Positions 50,067 through 59,597 of a DNA stretch of 61,506 nucleotides are shown here, piece by piece (position 1 is the stretch's first letter; every line of letters starts with the position of its first letter). The position numbers and the translations under genes were made by a program. Source of the stretch: Streptomyces sp. Tue6028 (GTDB taxonomy: Bacteria > Actinomycetota > Actinomycetes > Streptomycetales > Streptomycetaceae); the NCBI RefSeq assembly GCF_002300165.1, contig NZ_MLCE01000032.1, positions 1-61,506 on the forward strand. Direction: 5' to 3'. The notes below the pieces were generated by a model. The model made no database searches. It was not told where the DNA came from and was given only the letters and a program-made list of their open reading frames with translations.

Positions 50067-51212
50067 ATGAGCACCTACCGCGACCTCGCACACCGCGGCT
50101 CCGCGCGGGCCACCGTCCTGCGGACCGTGGGGACGCGTGAGCGCCGATCGCACCTGACGGCGCCCCGCGTCCCCACCGTCGGCATCGACATCGGCGGCAC
50201 CAAGGTGATGGCGGGCGTCGTGGACGCCGACGGCAACATCCTGGAGAAGGTCCGCGCCGAGACGCCGGACAAGTCCAAGAGCCCCAAGGTCGTCGAGGAC
50301 ACCATCGTCGAACTGGTCCTGGACCTCTCCGACCGGCACGACGTGCACGCCGTCGGCATCGGCGCCGCGGGCTGGGTCGACGCGGAACGCAATCGTGTCC
50401 TGTTCGCCCCGCACCTGTCGTGGCGCAACGAACCGCTGCGGGACCGGCTCTCCGGCCGGCTGTCCGTCCCGGTGCTCGTCGACAACGACGCCAACACCGC
50501 CGCCTGGGCCGAGTGGCGCTTCGGCGCCGGCCGCGGCGAGGACCACCTGGTGATGATCACGCTCGGCACCGGCATCGGCGGCGCGATCCTGGAGGACGGC
50601 CAGGTCAAGCGCGGCAAGTTCGGCGTCGCGGGCGAGTTCGGGCACATGCAGGTCGTGCCCGGCGGCCACCGCTGCCCGTGCGGCAACCGCGGCTGCTGGG
50701 AGCAGTACAGCTCGGGCAACGCCCTGGTCCGCGAGGCCCGCGAACTCGCCGCGGCCGACTCCCCGGTGGCGTACGGCATCATCGAGCACGTCAAGGGCAG
50801 CGTCGGCGACATCACCGGCCCGATGATCACCGAGCTGGCCCGCGAGGGCGACGCCATGTGCATCGAGCTGCTCCAGGACATCGGGCAGTGGCTCGGCGTC
50901 GGCATCGCCAACCTGGCCGCCGCCCTGGACCCCTCCTGCTTCGTCATCGGCGGCGGCGTCAGCGCGGCCGACGACCTGCTCATCGGCCCCGCCCGGGACG
51001 CCTTCCGCCGGCACCTCACGGGCCGCGGCTACCGCCCCGAGGCCCGTATCGCCCGCGCCCAGCTCGGCCCCGAGGCCGGCATGGTCGGCGCGGCCGACCT
51101 CGCCCGCCTCGTCGCCCGCCGCTTCCGCCGCGCCAAGCGCCGCCGCGTGGAGCGCTACGAGCGGTACGAGCGCTACGCCGAGTCCCGCCGCACCACCCAG
51201 GGGTCCCTGTGA
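50067..51212 (+). CDS. ROK-family sugar kinase
   Basis: A 381-residue ROK protein with 'VGIDIGGTKVMAGVVDADGN', 'ITLGTGIGGAILEDG', the ROK zinc motif 'CPCGNRGCWEQYSSGNAL' and 'FVIGGGVSAADDLL'. There is no N-terminal HTH, so it is a kinase rather than a ROK repressor. It would phosphorylate glucose or the sugar brought in by the adjacent ABC system. Compared with a roughly 317-residue glucokinase it has extra N- and C-terminal residues; the Arg-rich end ('RRFRRAKRRRVERYERYERY') is unusual. Its stop overlaps the next start. Confidence 0.9.
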   Translation: MSTYRDLAHRGSARATVLRTVGTRERRSHLTAPRVPTVGIDIGGTKVMAGVVDADGNILEKVRAETPDKSKSPKVVEDTIVELVLDLSDRHDVHAVGIGAAGWVDAERNRVLFAPHLSWRNEPLRDRLSGRLSVPVLVDNDANTAAWAEWRFGAGRGEDHLVMITLGTGIGGAILEDGQVKRGKFGVAGEFGHMQVVPGGHRCPCGNRGCWEQYSSGNALVREARELAAADSPVAYGIIEHVKGSVGDITGPMITELAREGDAMCIELLQDIGQWLGVGIANLAAALDPSCFVIGGGVSAADDLLIGPARDAFRRHLTGRGYRPEARIARAQLGPEAGMVGAADLARLVARRFRRAKRRRVERYERYERYAESRRTTQGSL

Positions 51213-51790
51213 CCGCCTCGCTGCCGCGCCAGGCGTCCCCGCCGGACGAGCCGCAGCGGCCACCCGAGGACCCGCGCCACAAGTTCCACCGCCGTGCCCT
51301 GACGCTGCTCATCATCGTGCTGCTCATCGGCGTGCCGGCCGGCTACCTGGTGATCTCCGCCAACCAGAGTCGCAACAGCGGCAAGGACAAGGAGGCGAAG
51401 TACTCGGCGACCGGCCTCACCGCCGGCTGGCCCTCGCGCGTCCAGCGCCGCCTCTACCAGGTGCCGATCCCGACGAACTCCACCGACGTCGCCTACTACG
51501 AGACGAACAACTGGAAGACCAGCCGTCTCTACGTGCAGTTCGGCACCACCCCGGCGGGTCTGGACACCTTCCTCAAGGACGTCGGCACCAGCCGTGACGC
51601 CCTGAAGAAGGACGACATCACGATCAGCGCCCGCAACCAGCAGGTCGTCGGCTGGGAGTTCACCGGACCCGGCCCCTGGGCCGGCCTGGTCCACAAGCAG
51701 AAGGACCCCGCACCCACCCAGGACATCGTCGTGAACTGGAGCACACCCGAGCACCCCATGGTGTACGTGGTCTCGCGCACCATTCCGTGA
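51209..51790 (+). CDS. hypothetical single-pass membrane protein
   Basis: A 193-residue protein with a cytosolic Pro-rich N-terminus, one transmembrane segment ('TLLIIVLLIGVPAGYLVISA', about residues 31-50) and a soluble outer part of about 140 residues ('TNSTDVAYYETNNWKTSRLY'). I do not recognise a family function. The GTG at 51209 overlaps the ROK stop, so it is probably co-translated. Its last codons lie in a GTGACC tandem repeat. Confidence 0.7.
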   Translation: MTASLPRQASPPDEPQRPPEDPRHKFHRRALTLLIIVLLIGVPAGYLVISANQSRNSGKDKEAKYSATGLTAGWPSRVQRRLYQVPIPTNSTDVAYYETNNWKTSRLYVQFGTTPAGLDTFLKDVGTSRDALKKDDITISARNQQVVGWEFTGPGPWAGLVHKQKDPAPTQDIVVNWSTPEHPMVYVVSRTIP

Positions 51791-51816
51791 CCGTGACCGT
51801 GACCGTGACCGTGACC
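51787..51816. repeat. five tandem GTGACC hexamers overlapping a stop codon
   Basis: GTGACC is repeated five times from 51787. The first unit contains the TGA stop of the membrane protein gene. Because the unit is a multiple of three, changes in copy number would not alter that reading frame. Confidence 0.93.
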
Positions 51817-51925
51817 GAGCCCCGGCCCCGTCCGGCGCGACGCGGCCGGCGAGGCCGATTGTCAGAGGCCGCCCGTAGAGTCGAAGACAACTGATTCGAC
51901 CGACGGGCGGGAGGTGGCAGGACGT

Positions 51926-54769
51926 ATGGGGGACGGGGTGGTCACGGCGACCGGGCAGGCGCCGTCCGTGCGGCTCGCCGCCGTCTTCCTCCCGGCGCCG
52001 CTGCCGCGCGAGGGGCGGATCGCCTTCTGGGACCCGGACGGCACACCGGCCCCCGGCACCGGGCCCGCCGACGGCACACCCCCGGACCCCCGGACCGACC
52101 TCACGGTCGTACGGCCGCACGGCACCGGCGTCCGCAGAGGCACCGTCCCCGCGGTGACCCTGTCGGTCGCCGAGGCACTGCCCCTGCTGGCCGGGGCGCG
52201 CCGCGACCCCGCCGCCCATCCCGCCACCGCCTGCTGGGGCGCCGCGGCGCTGCACGCGCTGCGGCTCGTCGCACGCGGCCGGCTGCTGCCGGGCCTGACC
52301 CCCGACGGGTTCGACGCCTGGCGGGCCGGCCCCCTCGACCAGGACGACATCGCCCACCTGCGGGCCGTGGCCGCCGCCCTGCCGTACGAGGGGCACGCCG
52401 TCCCCCTCCCCGGCAAGGGCCCCCTGCGTCTGCCGGAACCGGAAGCCCTGGTGCGGGCCTTCCTGGACGCGGTCGCCGACACCCTGCCCCGCACCCCGGC
52501 GGCCCCCCACACCTCGGGCAAGCCCTTCGCCGCCCGGGAGCCCCAGCGGCTGCCCGGTGCCCACGACTGGGCCGCCGAGGTCGCCGCGGGCATGGACGCC
52601 GGCGTGCGGATCTCGCTCCGCCTCGACCTGTCCGCGTACCAGCTCTTCGACGACGGCGAGGGCGCCCGCCGGGCCGGCGCGGCCATCGTCCAGGTGCACA
52701 GCCTCGCCGACCCCACGCTCGTCGTGGACGCCACGGCCCTGTGGGCGGGAGACGCCGACACGACGTTCGGGCCCCGCGCGCGCGTCGACGCGGCCCTGGC
52801 CGTGCGCCGCGCCGCCCGCGTCTGGCCCCCCTTGGACCGGCTCTCCGAGCAGGACGTGCCCGACGTGCTCGCCCTCTCCGAGGAGGAGCTGTCCGATCTG
52901 CTCGGCATCGCGGCGACCCGGCTCGGCGCCGCCGGGGTCGCCGTGCACTGGCCCCGCGACCTCGCCCACGACCTCAGCGCCGCCGCCGTGGTGCGCCCGG
53001 CGCCCGGGTCGGCGACGGACGGCACGGGATTCTTCGAGAGCGAGGACCTCCTCCAGTTCCGCTGGCAGCTGGCACTCGGCGGAGATCCGCTCACCGAGGC
53101 CGAGATGGACACCCTGGCCGAGGCCCACCGCCCCGTCGTACGGCTGCGCGACCAGTGGGTGCTCGTCGACCCGGCCCTCGTCCGCAAGGCACGCAAGCGC
53201 GAGCTGGGCCTCCTCGACCCGGTCGACGCACTGTCCGTCGCCCTCACCGGCAGCGCCGAGGTCGACGGCGAGACCGTCGACGCGGTGCCGGTCGGCGCGC
53301 TGGCCGTGCTGCGCGACCGCCTGACCGCGGGCGTGGGACCGGTCGAGCCGCCACCCGGCCTCCAGGCCCGCCTGCGGGACTACCAACTGCGCGGCCTCGC
53401 CTGGCTCGACCTCATGACCTCCCTGGGGCTCGGCGGCTGCCTCGCCGACGACATGGGGCTCGGCAAGACCGTCACCGTCATCGCGCTGCACCTGCGGCGC
53501 GCCCGCGGCGAGCCCACCCTGGTCGTCTGCCCCGCATCGTTGCTGGGCAACTGGCAGCGGGAGATCACCCGTTTCGCGCCCGGAGTCCCCGTGCGCCGCT
53601 TCCACGGCCCCGACCGCACCCTGGACGGCCTCGACGGCGGCTTCGTCCTGACGACGTACGGCACCATGCGGTCCACCGCGCCCCTGCTCGCCCAGCAGAA
53701 GTGGGGCATGGTCGTCGCGGACGAGGCACAGCACGTCAAGAACCCGTACTCGGCGACGGCGAAGGCCCTGCGCACCGTCCCGGCCCCCGCGCGCGTGGCG
53801 CTCACCGGCACTCCCGTGGAGAACAACCTCTCCGAACTGTGGGCCCTGCTCGACTGGACGACCCCCGGCCTGCTCGGCCCCCTCAAGTCCTTCCGCGCCC
53901 GGCACGCCCGCGCGGTGGAGAACGGCGAGGACGAGGAGGCGGTGGCCCGTCTGGCCCGGCTGATCCGCCCCTTCCTGCTCCGCCGCAAGAAGTCGGACCC
54001 CGGCATCGTCCCCGAGCTCCCGCCGAAGACGGAGACGGACCACCCCGTACCGCTGACCCGCGAACAGGCGTCCCTCTACGAAGCGGTGGTCCGGGAGTCG
54101 ATGCTGGCGATCGAGACGTCCGAGGGCATGGCCCGCCGGGGTCTGGTCCTGAAACTGCTCACCTCGCTCAAGCAGATCTGCAACCACCCGGCGCTGTACC
54201 TCAAGGAGGAGGCACGCTCCGCCGCCCACGGGCCCTTTGCCCGCTCCGGCAAGCTGGCCCTGCTCGACGAGTTGCTGGACACGCTGCTCGCCGAGGACGG
54301 TTCGGCCCTGGTCTTCACGCAGTACGTCGGCATGGCCCGGCTGATCACGGCCCATCTCACGGCCCGTGCCGTCCCGGTGGAGCTGCTGCACGGCGGGACC
54401 CCGGTCGCCGACCGCGAGCGCATGGTGGACCGCTTCCAGAGCGGGGCGACGCCGGTCCTGGTGCTCTCCCTCAAGGCCGCGGGCACCGGCCTGAACCTCA
54501 CCCGGGCCGGGCACGTGGTGCACTTCGACCGCTGGTGGAACCCGGCCGTCGAGGAACAGGCCACCGACCGCGCCTACCGCATCGGCCAGACCCAGCCCGT
54601 GCAGGTCCACCGCCTCATCACCGAGGGCACGGTGGAGGACCGCATCGCCGAGATGCTCGAAGCGAAGCGGGCGCTGGCCGACGCGATCCTCGGCTCCGGC
54701 GAGGCGTCCCTGACCGAACTGACCGACCGCGAGCTGTCGGACCTGGTGTCGCTGCGGAGGTCCGCATGA
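51926..54769 (+). CDS. SNF2/HepA-family DEAQ-box helicase
   Basis: A 947-residue SNF2-type ATPase (951 if the GTG at 51914 is used). About 480 N-terminal residues carry the domain found in bacterial SNF2 proteins. The ATPase core follows: motif I 'LADDMGLGKTVTVIAL', motif II 'VVADEAQHVKN', motif III 'RVALTGTPVENNLSELWALL', motif V 'SLKAAGTGLNLTRAG' and motif VI 'EQATDRAYRIGQTQPVQVHR'. It probably remodels nucleic-acid protein complexes. I prefer the ATG at 51926 (GGCAGGACGT upstream). It overlaps the SWIM protein by 4 nt. Confidence 0.92.
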   Translation: MGDGVVTATGQAPSVRLAAVFLPAPLPREGRIAFWDPDGTPAPGTGPADGTPPDPRTDLTVVRPHGTGVRRGTVPAVTLSVAEALPLLAGARRDPAAHPATACWGAAALHALRLVARGRLLPGLTPDGFDAWRAGPLDQDDIAHLRAVAAALPYEGHAVPLPGKGPLRLPEPEALVRAFLDAVADTLPRTPAAPHTSGKPFAAREPQRLPGAHDWAAEVAAGMDAGVRISLRLDLSAYQLFDDGEGARRAGAAIVQVHSLADPTLVVDATALWAGDADTTFGPRARVDAALAVRRAARVWPPLDRLSEQDVPDVLALSEEELSDLLGIAATRLGAAGVAVHWPRDLAHDLSAAAVVRPAPGSATDGTGFFESEDLLQFRWQLALGGDPLTEAEMDTLAEAHRPVVRLRDQWVLVDPALVRKARKRELGLLDPVDALSVALTGSAEVDGETVDAVPVGALAVLRDRLTAGVGPVEPPPGLQARLRDYQLRGLAWLDLMTSLGLGGCLADDMGLGKTVTVIALHLRRARGEPTLVVCPASLLGNWQREITRFAPGVPVRRFHGPDRTLDGLDGGFVLTTYGTMRSTAPLLAQQKWGMVVADEAQHVKNPYSATAKALRTVPAPARVALTGTPVENNLSELWALLDWTTPGLLGPLKSFRARHARAVENGEDEEAVARLARLIRPFLLRRKKSDPGIVPELPPKTETDHPVPLTREQASLYEAVVRESMLAIETSEGMARRGLVLKLLTSLKQICNHPALYLKEEARSAAHGPFARSGKLALLDELLDTLLAEDGSALVFTQYVGMARLITAHLTARAVPVELLHGGTPVADRERMVDRFQSGATPVLVLSLKAAGTGLNLTRAGHVVHFDRWWNPAVEEQATDRAYRIGQTQPVQVHRLITEGTVEDRIAEMLEAKRALADAILGSGEASLTELTDRELSDLVSLRRSA

Positions 54770-57700
54770 CCGGTGGCGCAGCCGAAGAGCGGCCGACGAC
54801 CGACGCGGCGCGGGACCCCCGCCCGGTGGCCGGCGCGCGCCCCGCCGACGAGGCCCGCCGTGCCCTGCGGGCCGCGCGGGAGCGGGGGGCGAGGGGGGCC
54901 GGGGCGAAACCCCCTGCATCCGCACCCGCACCGTCCGGCACCGACGGGGACGAGCTGTCCTCGGCGTCCGGTATCGGCCGGGACGAGCTGTCCACGGCGT
55001 CCGGTACCGGCCGGGACGAGCTGTCCTCGGCGTCCGGTATCGGCCGGGACGAGCTGTCCTCGGCGTCCGGTATCGGCCGGGACGAGCTGCCCTCGACGCA
55101 GGGCGCCACATCGGTGCGGGGCGAGCCCTCCGCGCCGGGGGACGTCACCGGGGCCGACGGGGGAGCGGGGCCTGCCTCGGCTCCGGCGCCGGACGACGGA
55201 GCGACATCGGCCCCGGTTCCCACGCCGGACCCTGCTTCCGCTCCCGGGCCGGGTTCCGCGTCGGCGGGGGGTTCCGCTCCCGGGACGGGGCCCATGTCTG
55301 GGTCGGGTCCCGCTTCCGGACTGGGTCGCTCGTCTGCGTCGGGTCCCACTTCCGGGACGGGGCCCGGGTCTGCGCGAGGGTTTGCTCCTGCGCCGGCCCT
55401 TGACTCTGGTTCGGATGCCGCGTCTGTGTCGGGCCTTGCTTCGGCACCGGACTCTGCTTCGGCACTGGGGCCCGCGTCCGCGTCGGGTGCCGTGTCCGGG
55501 CCGGGCCGCGCTTCCTCGCCCGGCCATGCACCCGCGTCGGACTCCGCGTCCGAGCCGGACCCTGCTTCCGCGCCGCGTCCCGCGTCCGGGCCGGCCCAGG
55601 CGGCCCGCGAAGCCCTTCGGCGTGCGACGGCCGCGAGTCGCGCGCGGGCTGCGGGCGCGCATGTCGGGCACCCCTCAGGCCCGAAGAACCTCTCAGACCC
55701 GAAGAACCTCTCAGACCCGAAGAGCCCCTCAGACCCGAAGAACCTCTCAGACCCGAAGAGCCCCTCAGACCCGAAGAACCCCTCAGGCCCGGAGAGCCCC
55801 TCAGACGCTGAGAACCCCTCGGGGCCTCAGAGCTCCTCGGATGCCGCGGCTTCGTCCGGTTCCGAGACCTCCTCGGACGCCGCGGCCTCCCCGGGCGCCG
55901 CGTCACTCTCCGAACCCTCCGAATCCTCCGAACCCTCCGAGCCCGGCGGGGCCGACGGATCGGGTTCGGTGCGTGCGGCGGGCGGGCACGGACCCCGTCC
56001 GGCGGACAGCGCCGCCGCAGGCGCCGCGCGCCCCGGCGACGTGGCGCGTGAAGCGTTGCGTGCGGCGCGGGACGAGGCGCGACGAGCCCGCGCGGATGCC
56101 GCGGCAGATGAGGCAGGACCCGGGAGGCGAAGGTCAATCGCCCCTGTTTCCAAGGGAGTTGAGGAAGGGGGCCGGTTCGCCGAGTCGACGGCCGGTCGCC
56201 GGGCGGCCTCGCGCGGACGGCGCCGCCCGGACCCGGAGCCGAGGGCCCGCGAACTGCGGGAGCTGCTCGCCGGGGCGTTCCGGATGCCCACCGACGACGC
56301 CGACGGCACCGAGGACACGTACGCGCCCTCGGAGCGGCCGCACGCACGGCCTCGGGCCGCGGGCCGCGAGCCCGCGGCCGGGCACCCCGCGCGCCCCTCG
56401 GACCTGCCGCCGAAGGCCCCGGACGCCGTCCCCGGAGAAGCGGGGGACGTGGACGCCGGAGGGCGCCGTGGCCGCTCCGCGCTGCCCGGGGGTCCGCTCC
56501 CGGCGGCCCCGCCCCCCACGCCTGGGCAGCCGGGCGACGAGGACGAGACGCCGCGGGCCGTGGACACGGCCGGAAGCGGCGCTCGGTACGGGGCGCCCGA
56601 GGACCCGCCGTCCGGAGAACCGGGCGACCGGAGCGAGCCGTCGCGCGGCGGCCGTACCGCGCGTCACGGCTCCGGGCACGGCGGATCGGCCGACGCACGC
56701 GAGGCGCGCCCTGGAATCGTGGACCGGGCCGCGCTCACGGGCGACCGGCTGCCCCGTTCCATGGCGTCCCCGGGGCGCGACGGCGAGCTGCGCCGTACGT
56801 TTCCGGCCTTCCCGGCGCGGGTGTCGGAGACCGACGCCTTCGCGGAGACATGGTGGGGCAACGCGTGGGTCAACGCTCTGGAGGAAGGGGCACTGGACGC
56901 GGCACGGCTGGCACGCGGGCGGACGTACGCGGGACACGGACACGTGGACGCCATCACCGTCACTCCGGGCCTGGTGCTCGCGTACGTGCACGGCACGCGC
57001 CCGCGGCCGTATCGCGTGCAGGTCAGGGTCCGGACGCTGTCGGACGAGGACTGGGACCGTTTCCTGGACGCCGCGGCCGAGCGACCCGGACACATCGCAG
57101 CGCTGCTCGACCAGCAGATGCCCAGGTCGCTCGCGGAGTGCGGGGTCGCGCTGCTCCCCGGCCCCGGCGAGCTGGAACCGCGGTGCAGCTGCCCCGACTC
57201 CGGCCATCCCTGCAAGCACGCCGCCGCCCTCTGCTACCAGGCGGCGCGTCTGCTGGACGAGGACCCGTTCGTCCTGCTCCTGCTGCGCGGTCGTGGCGAG
57301 CGCGAGCTGCTCGACGCGCTGTCCCAGCGCAGCGCGGCCCGCGCGGCCCGCGCCGCCCAGGAACAGGAACCGGCACCCGTCCCCGGCGTGCGTGCTCGCG
57401 ACCTGCTCGCGACACGCGCCCTGCCGCCGCTCCCCGCACCGCTGCCGCCGCCCGCGCACCCCGAGCAGCCGCCGACCTACCCGGGCGTGCCCGGGGGCCC
57501 GGACACGTTCGCGCTCGACCAGTTGGCGACCGACGCCGCCGCCCGCGCGCACGCGCTGCTCACCACGGGCCGTGACCCCGTGGCCGAGCTGACGCTGTGG
57601 CAGGACGCGGTCCGTATCGCCGCGGCCCGGCCCGGGTCCGGACTCACGGCCGCGACCCGCGCCCTGTACGCGTCTCTGGCCTCCGCGTCCGGGCGCACCG

Positions 57701-58023
57701 CGACCGACCTGGCGCGAGCCGTCGCCGCCTGGCGCCAGGGCGGATTCGAGGCGCTCAGGGTGCTCGACGAGCCCTGGGACCCTCCGGCGGGCCGCTTCGA
57801 CCGGGCCCGGCCGCTCCTGCTCGCCGCCGACCTGCCCGCCTTCCGCCCCTGGCGCAACCACCTCACCCACCCGCGGGGGCACGCCCAGCTGCGCCTGGGC
57901 CGGAACGGTCTCTGGTACGCCTACGAGTCGGAACCGGGCCACGACGACTGGTGGCCCCGAGGCACCCCCGACCTCGATCCGGTGGGCGCCCTGACCGGCC
58001 TCGGGGCACCCGGCGAGCTGTGA
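54766..58023 (+). CDS. SWIM zinc-finger protein with long repetitive linker
   Basis: A 1085-residue protein. The N-terminus has a charged helical stretch ('ADEARRALRAARERG'), then about 600 residues of low complexity with two repeat tracts, including 11-residue units like 'SSASGIGRDEL' and 6-residue units like 'DPKNLS'. The conserved C-terminal part begins near residue 690 ('FAETWWGNAWVNALEEGALD') and has the SWIM zinc motif 'CSCPDSGHPCKHAAALCYQ' at about 807-825. The ATG at 54766 overlaps the SNF2 stop, and SNF2 and SWIM genes commonly occur as a pair in actinobacteria, suggesting one complex. Confidence 0.88.
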   Translation: MTGGAAEERPTTDAARDPRPVAGARPADEARRALRAARERGARGAGAKPPASAPAPSGTDGDELSSASGIGRDELSTASGTGRDELSSASGIGRDELSSASGIGRDELPSTQGATSVRGEPSAPGDVTGADGGAGPASAPAPDDGATSAPVPTPDPASAPGPGSASAGGSAPGTGPMSGSGPASGLGRSSASGPTSGTGPGSARGFAPAPALDSGSDAASVSGLASAPDSASALGPASASGAVSGPGRASSPGHAPASDSASEPDPASAPRPASGPAQAAREALRRATAASRARAAGAHVGHPSGPKNLSDPKNLSDPKSPSDPKNLSDPKSPSDPKNPSGPESPSDAENPSGPQSSSDAAASSGSETSSDAAASPGAASLSEPSESSEPSEPGGADGSGSVRAAGGHGPRPADSAAAGAARPGDVAREALRAARDEARRARADAAADEAGPGRRRSIAPVSKGVEEGGRFAESTAGRRAASRGRRRPDPEPRARELRELLAGAFRMPTDDADGTEDTYAPSERPHARPRAAGREPAAGHPARPSDLPPKAPDAVPGEAGDVDAGGRRGRSALPGGPLPAAPPPTPGQPGDEDETPRAVDTAGSGARYGAPEDPPSGEPGDRSEPSRGGRTARHGSGHGGSADAREARPGIVDRAALTGDRLPRSMASPGRDGELRRTFPAFPARVSETDAFAETWWGNAWVNALEEGALDAARLARGRTYAGHGHVDAITVTPGLVLAYVHGTRPRPYRVQVRVRTLSDEDWDRFLDAAAERPGHIAALLDQQMPRSLAECGVALLPGPGELEPRCSCPDSGHPCKHAAALCYQAARLLDEDPFVLLLLRGRGERELLDALSQRSAARAARAAQEQEPAPVPGVRARDLLATRALPPLPAPLPPPAHPEQPPTYPGVPGGPDTFALDQLATDAAARAHALLTTGRDPVAELTLWQDAVRIAAARPGSGLTAATRALYASLASASGRTATDLARAVAAWRQGGFEALRVLDEPWDPPAGRFDRARPLLLAADLPAFRPWRNHLTHPRGHAQLRLGRNGLWYAYESEPGHDDWWPRGTPDLDPVGALTGLGAPGEL
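54950..55090 (+). repeat. 33-bp coding tandem repeat in the SWIM gene
   Basis: About four units of 33 bp encode near-identical 11-residue blocks ('GRDELSSASGI' type). In-frame unit changes would vary the linker length without a frameshift. Confidence 0.9.
55674..55812 (+). repeat. 18-bp coding tandem repeat in the SWIM gene
   Basis: Units of 18 bp coding for 'DPKNLS'/'DPKSPS'-type hexapeptides are repeated seven or more times, the last ones decayed to 'GPESPS' and 'DAENPS'. At the DNA level they share CTCAGACCCGAAGA. Confidence 0.9.
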
Positions 58024-58268
58024 CCGCCGCGGTGTCCCAGGGACCCACGACCGGCGCAGTCTGCCCGCCCGCGCGCCCCCACCGTCCGGCCCGCGCCCCA
58101 TCCGCGGCCCTGCCCGCGCGGCCTCCGTCGTCCGGCCCCGCTCCACCCCCACGACGTGCGGCGACGAGCCCCGGCCATGTCACGCGCACATGTGACGGAC
58201 CCGTGTGGGCGGCGTGCACAAGCGGGGGCCATGTCCGTGACGACTGGCGCGGAAGTTAGCGTGGAGCG

Positions 58269-59564
58269 GTGAGTGAGACGAAGACCCCTGCCCTGCAATA
58301 CCGCTTCGACGGCCCGGAAGACGCCCCAGTCCTCATCCTCGGCCCCTCGCTCGGCACCACCTGGCACATGTGGGACCGGCAGGTCCCCGAGCTCGCGAAG
58401 CACTGGAGGATCTTCCGGTTCGATCTGCCCGGGCACGGCGGGGCACCCGCCCACCCGGTGGGTTCGGTCGGTGAACTCGCCTGGCGGCTGCTCGCCACGC
58501 TCGACGGGCTCGGCGTGCAGCGCTTCGGGTACGCGGGCTGCGCGCTCGGGGGCGCGATCGGGACCGAGCTCGCGCTGCGTCACCCGGAGCGCCTCGCCTC
58601 GCTGGCGCTGATCGCGTCCTCGCCGCGGTTCGGCACGGCGGACGAGTTCCGGCAGCGCGGAGTGATAGTCCGCACGAACGGCCTCGACCCGATGGCGCGG
58701 ACCTCGCCCGAGCGCTGGTTCACCGGCGGCTTCGTCGCGGCCCAGCCCGCGATCACGGAGTGGGCCGTGCAGATGGTGCGCACCACGGACCCCGGCTGCT
58801 ACATCTCGTCCTGCGAGGCGCTCGCCGCGTTCGACGTGCGCCCCGAGCTGGGCCGGATCGGTGTGCCGACCCTCGTGCTCGTCGGCTCCGACGACCAGGT
58901 CACCGGGCCCGCCGAGGCGCGCACGCTGGTCGCCGGGATCCCCGACGCCCGGCTCGCGGTCGTGCCCGGCGCCTCCCACCTCGTGCCGGTGGAGCAGCCC
59001 GCCGCGGTCACCGACCTGCTCGTCCGGCACTTCTCCACCGCCTGGCAGCCCGCCTTCGACTCGACCACCGGGCAGATGGCGATCCCGGCCGCGCCGGTCA
59101 AGCCCGTCCTGGCCGCGCCGCAGCCCGTCGCACCCGTCGCCGAGATCGCCCCGGCCGTCGTGCAGCCCCCCGTGCTGGGCCGCCCCGACCCTTACGACGC
59201 CGGGCTCAAGGTCCGCCGCGAGGTGCTCGGGGACGCCCACGTCGATCGTGCCCTGGCCACGGCCGACGAGTTCTCCGGCGACTTCCAGGACTTCGTGACG
59301 CGCTACGCATGGGGCGAGATCTGGGACCGGCCCGGCCTGGACCGGCGCTCGCGCAGCTGCGTCACGCTCACCGCGCTGGTCGCGGGCGGCCACCTCGACG
59401 AGCTCGCCTTCCACACCCGCGCCGCCCTGCGCAACGGACTCACCCCGGCGGAGATCAAGGAGGTGCTGCTCCAGGCCGCCGTCTACTGCGGTGTGCCGGC
59501 CGCCAACAGCGCCTTCAAGGTGGCGCAGCAGGTCATCCAGGAGGAGACCACGCCCCAGGAGTGA
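58269..59564 (+). CDS. PcaL-like fusion: 3-oxoadipate enol-lactonase-like / 4-carboxymuconolactone decarboxylase
   Basis: A 431-residue two-domain protein. The first about 260 residues are an alpha/beta hydrolase like 3-oxoadipate enol-lactonase. The last about 130 are a carboxymuconolactone decarboxylase ('ALVAGGHLDELAFHTRAALR', 'EIKEVLLQAAVYCGVPAANS'). They are joined by a Pro/Ala-rich linker. The hydrolase nucleophile elbow reads 'GYAGCALGGAIG', with Ala where the Ser of GxSMGG is expected, so that half may lack lactonase activity. The rest of the beta-ketoadipate genes are not nearby. The GTG at 58269 is the start; GGAG precedes it. Confidence 0.82.
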   Translation: MSETKTPALQYRFDGPEDAPVLILGPSLGTTWHMWDRQVPELAKHWRIFRFDLPGHGGAPAHPVGSVGELAWRLLATLDGLGVQRFGYAGCALGGAIGTELALRHPERLASLALIASSPRFGTADEFRQRGVIVRTNGLDPMARTSPERWFTGGFVAAQPAITEWAVQMVRTTDPGCYISSCEALAAFDVRPELGRIGVPTLVLVGSDDQVTGPAEARTLVAGIPDARLAVVPGASHLVPVEQPAAVTDLLVRHFSTAWQPAFDSTTGQMAIPAAPVKPVLAAPQPVAPVAEIAPAVVQPPVLGRPDPYDAGLKVRREVLGDAHVDRALATADEFSGDFQDFVTRYAWGEIWDRPGLDRRSRSCVTLTALVAGGHLDELAFHTRAALRNGLTPAEIKEVLLQAAVYCGVPAANSAFKVAQQVIQEETTPQE

Positions 59565-59597
59565 GCTCCCGGGGCGGGGCAGGGGCAGGATGGACGC

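Noticed and set aside
52741..54765. Upstream extension of the SWIM reading frame through the SNF2 gene
   Set aside because: The frame is open but Arg/Pro/Gly-rich and fully overlaps the SNF2 motifs. The ATG at 54766 overlaps the SNF2 stop in the normal coupled way.
51173..55111. 1312-codon open frame on the minus strand
   Set aside because: Antisense to the SNF2 helicase and the start of the SWIM gene. The repetitive translation comes from the coding repeats on the other strand.
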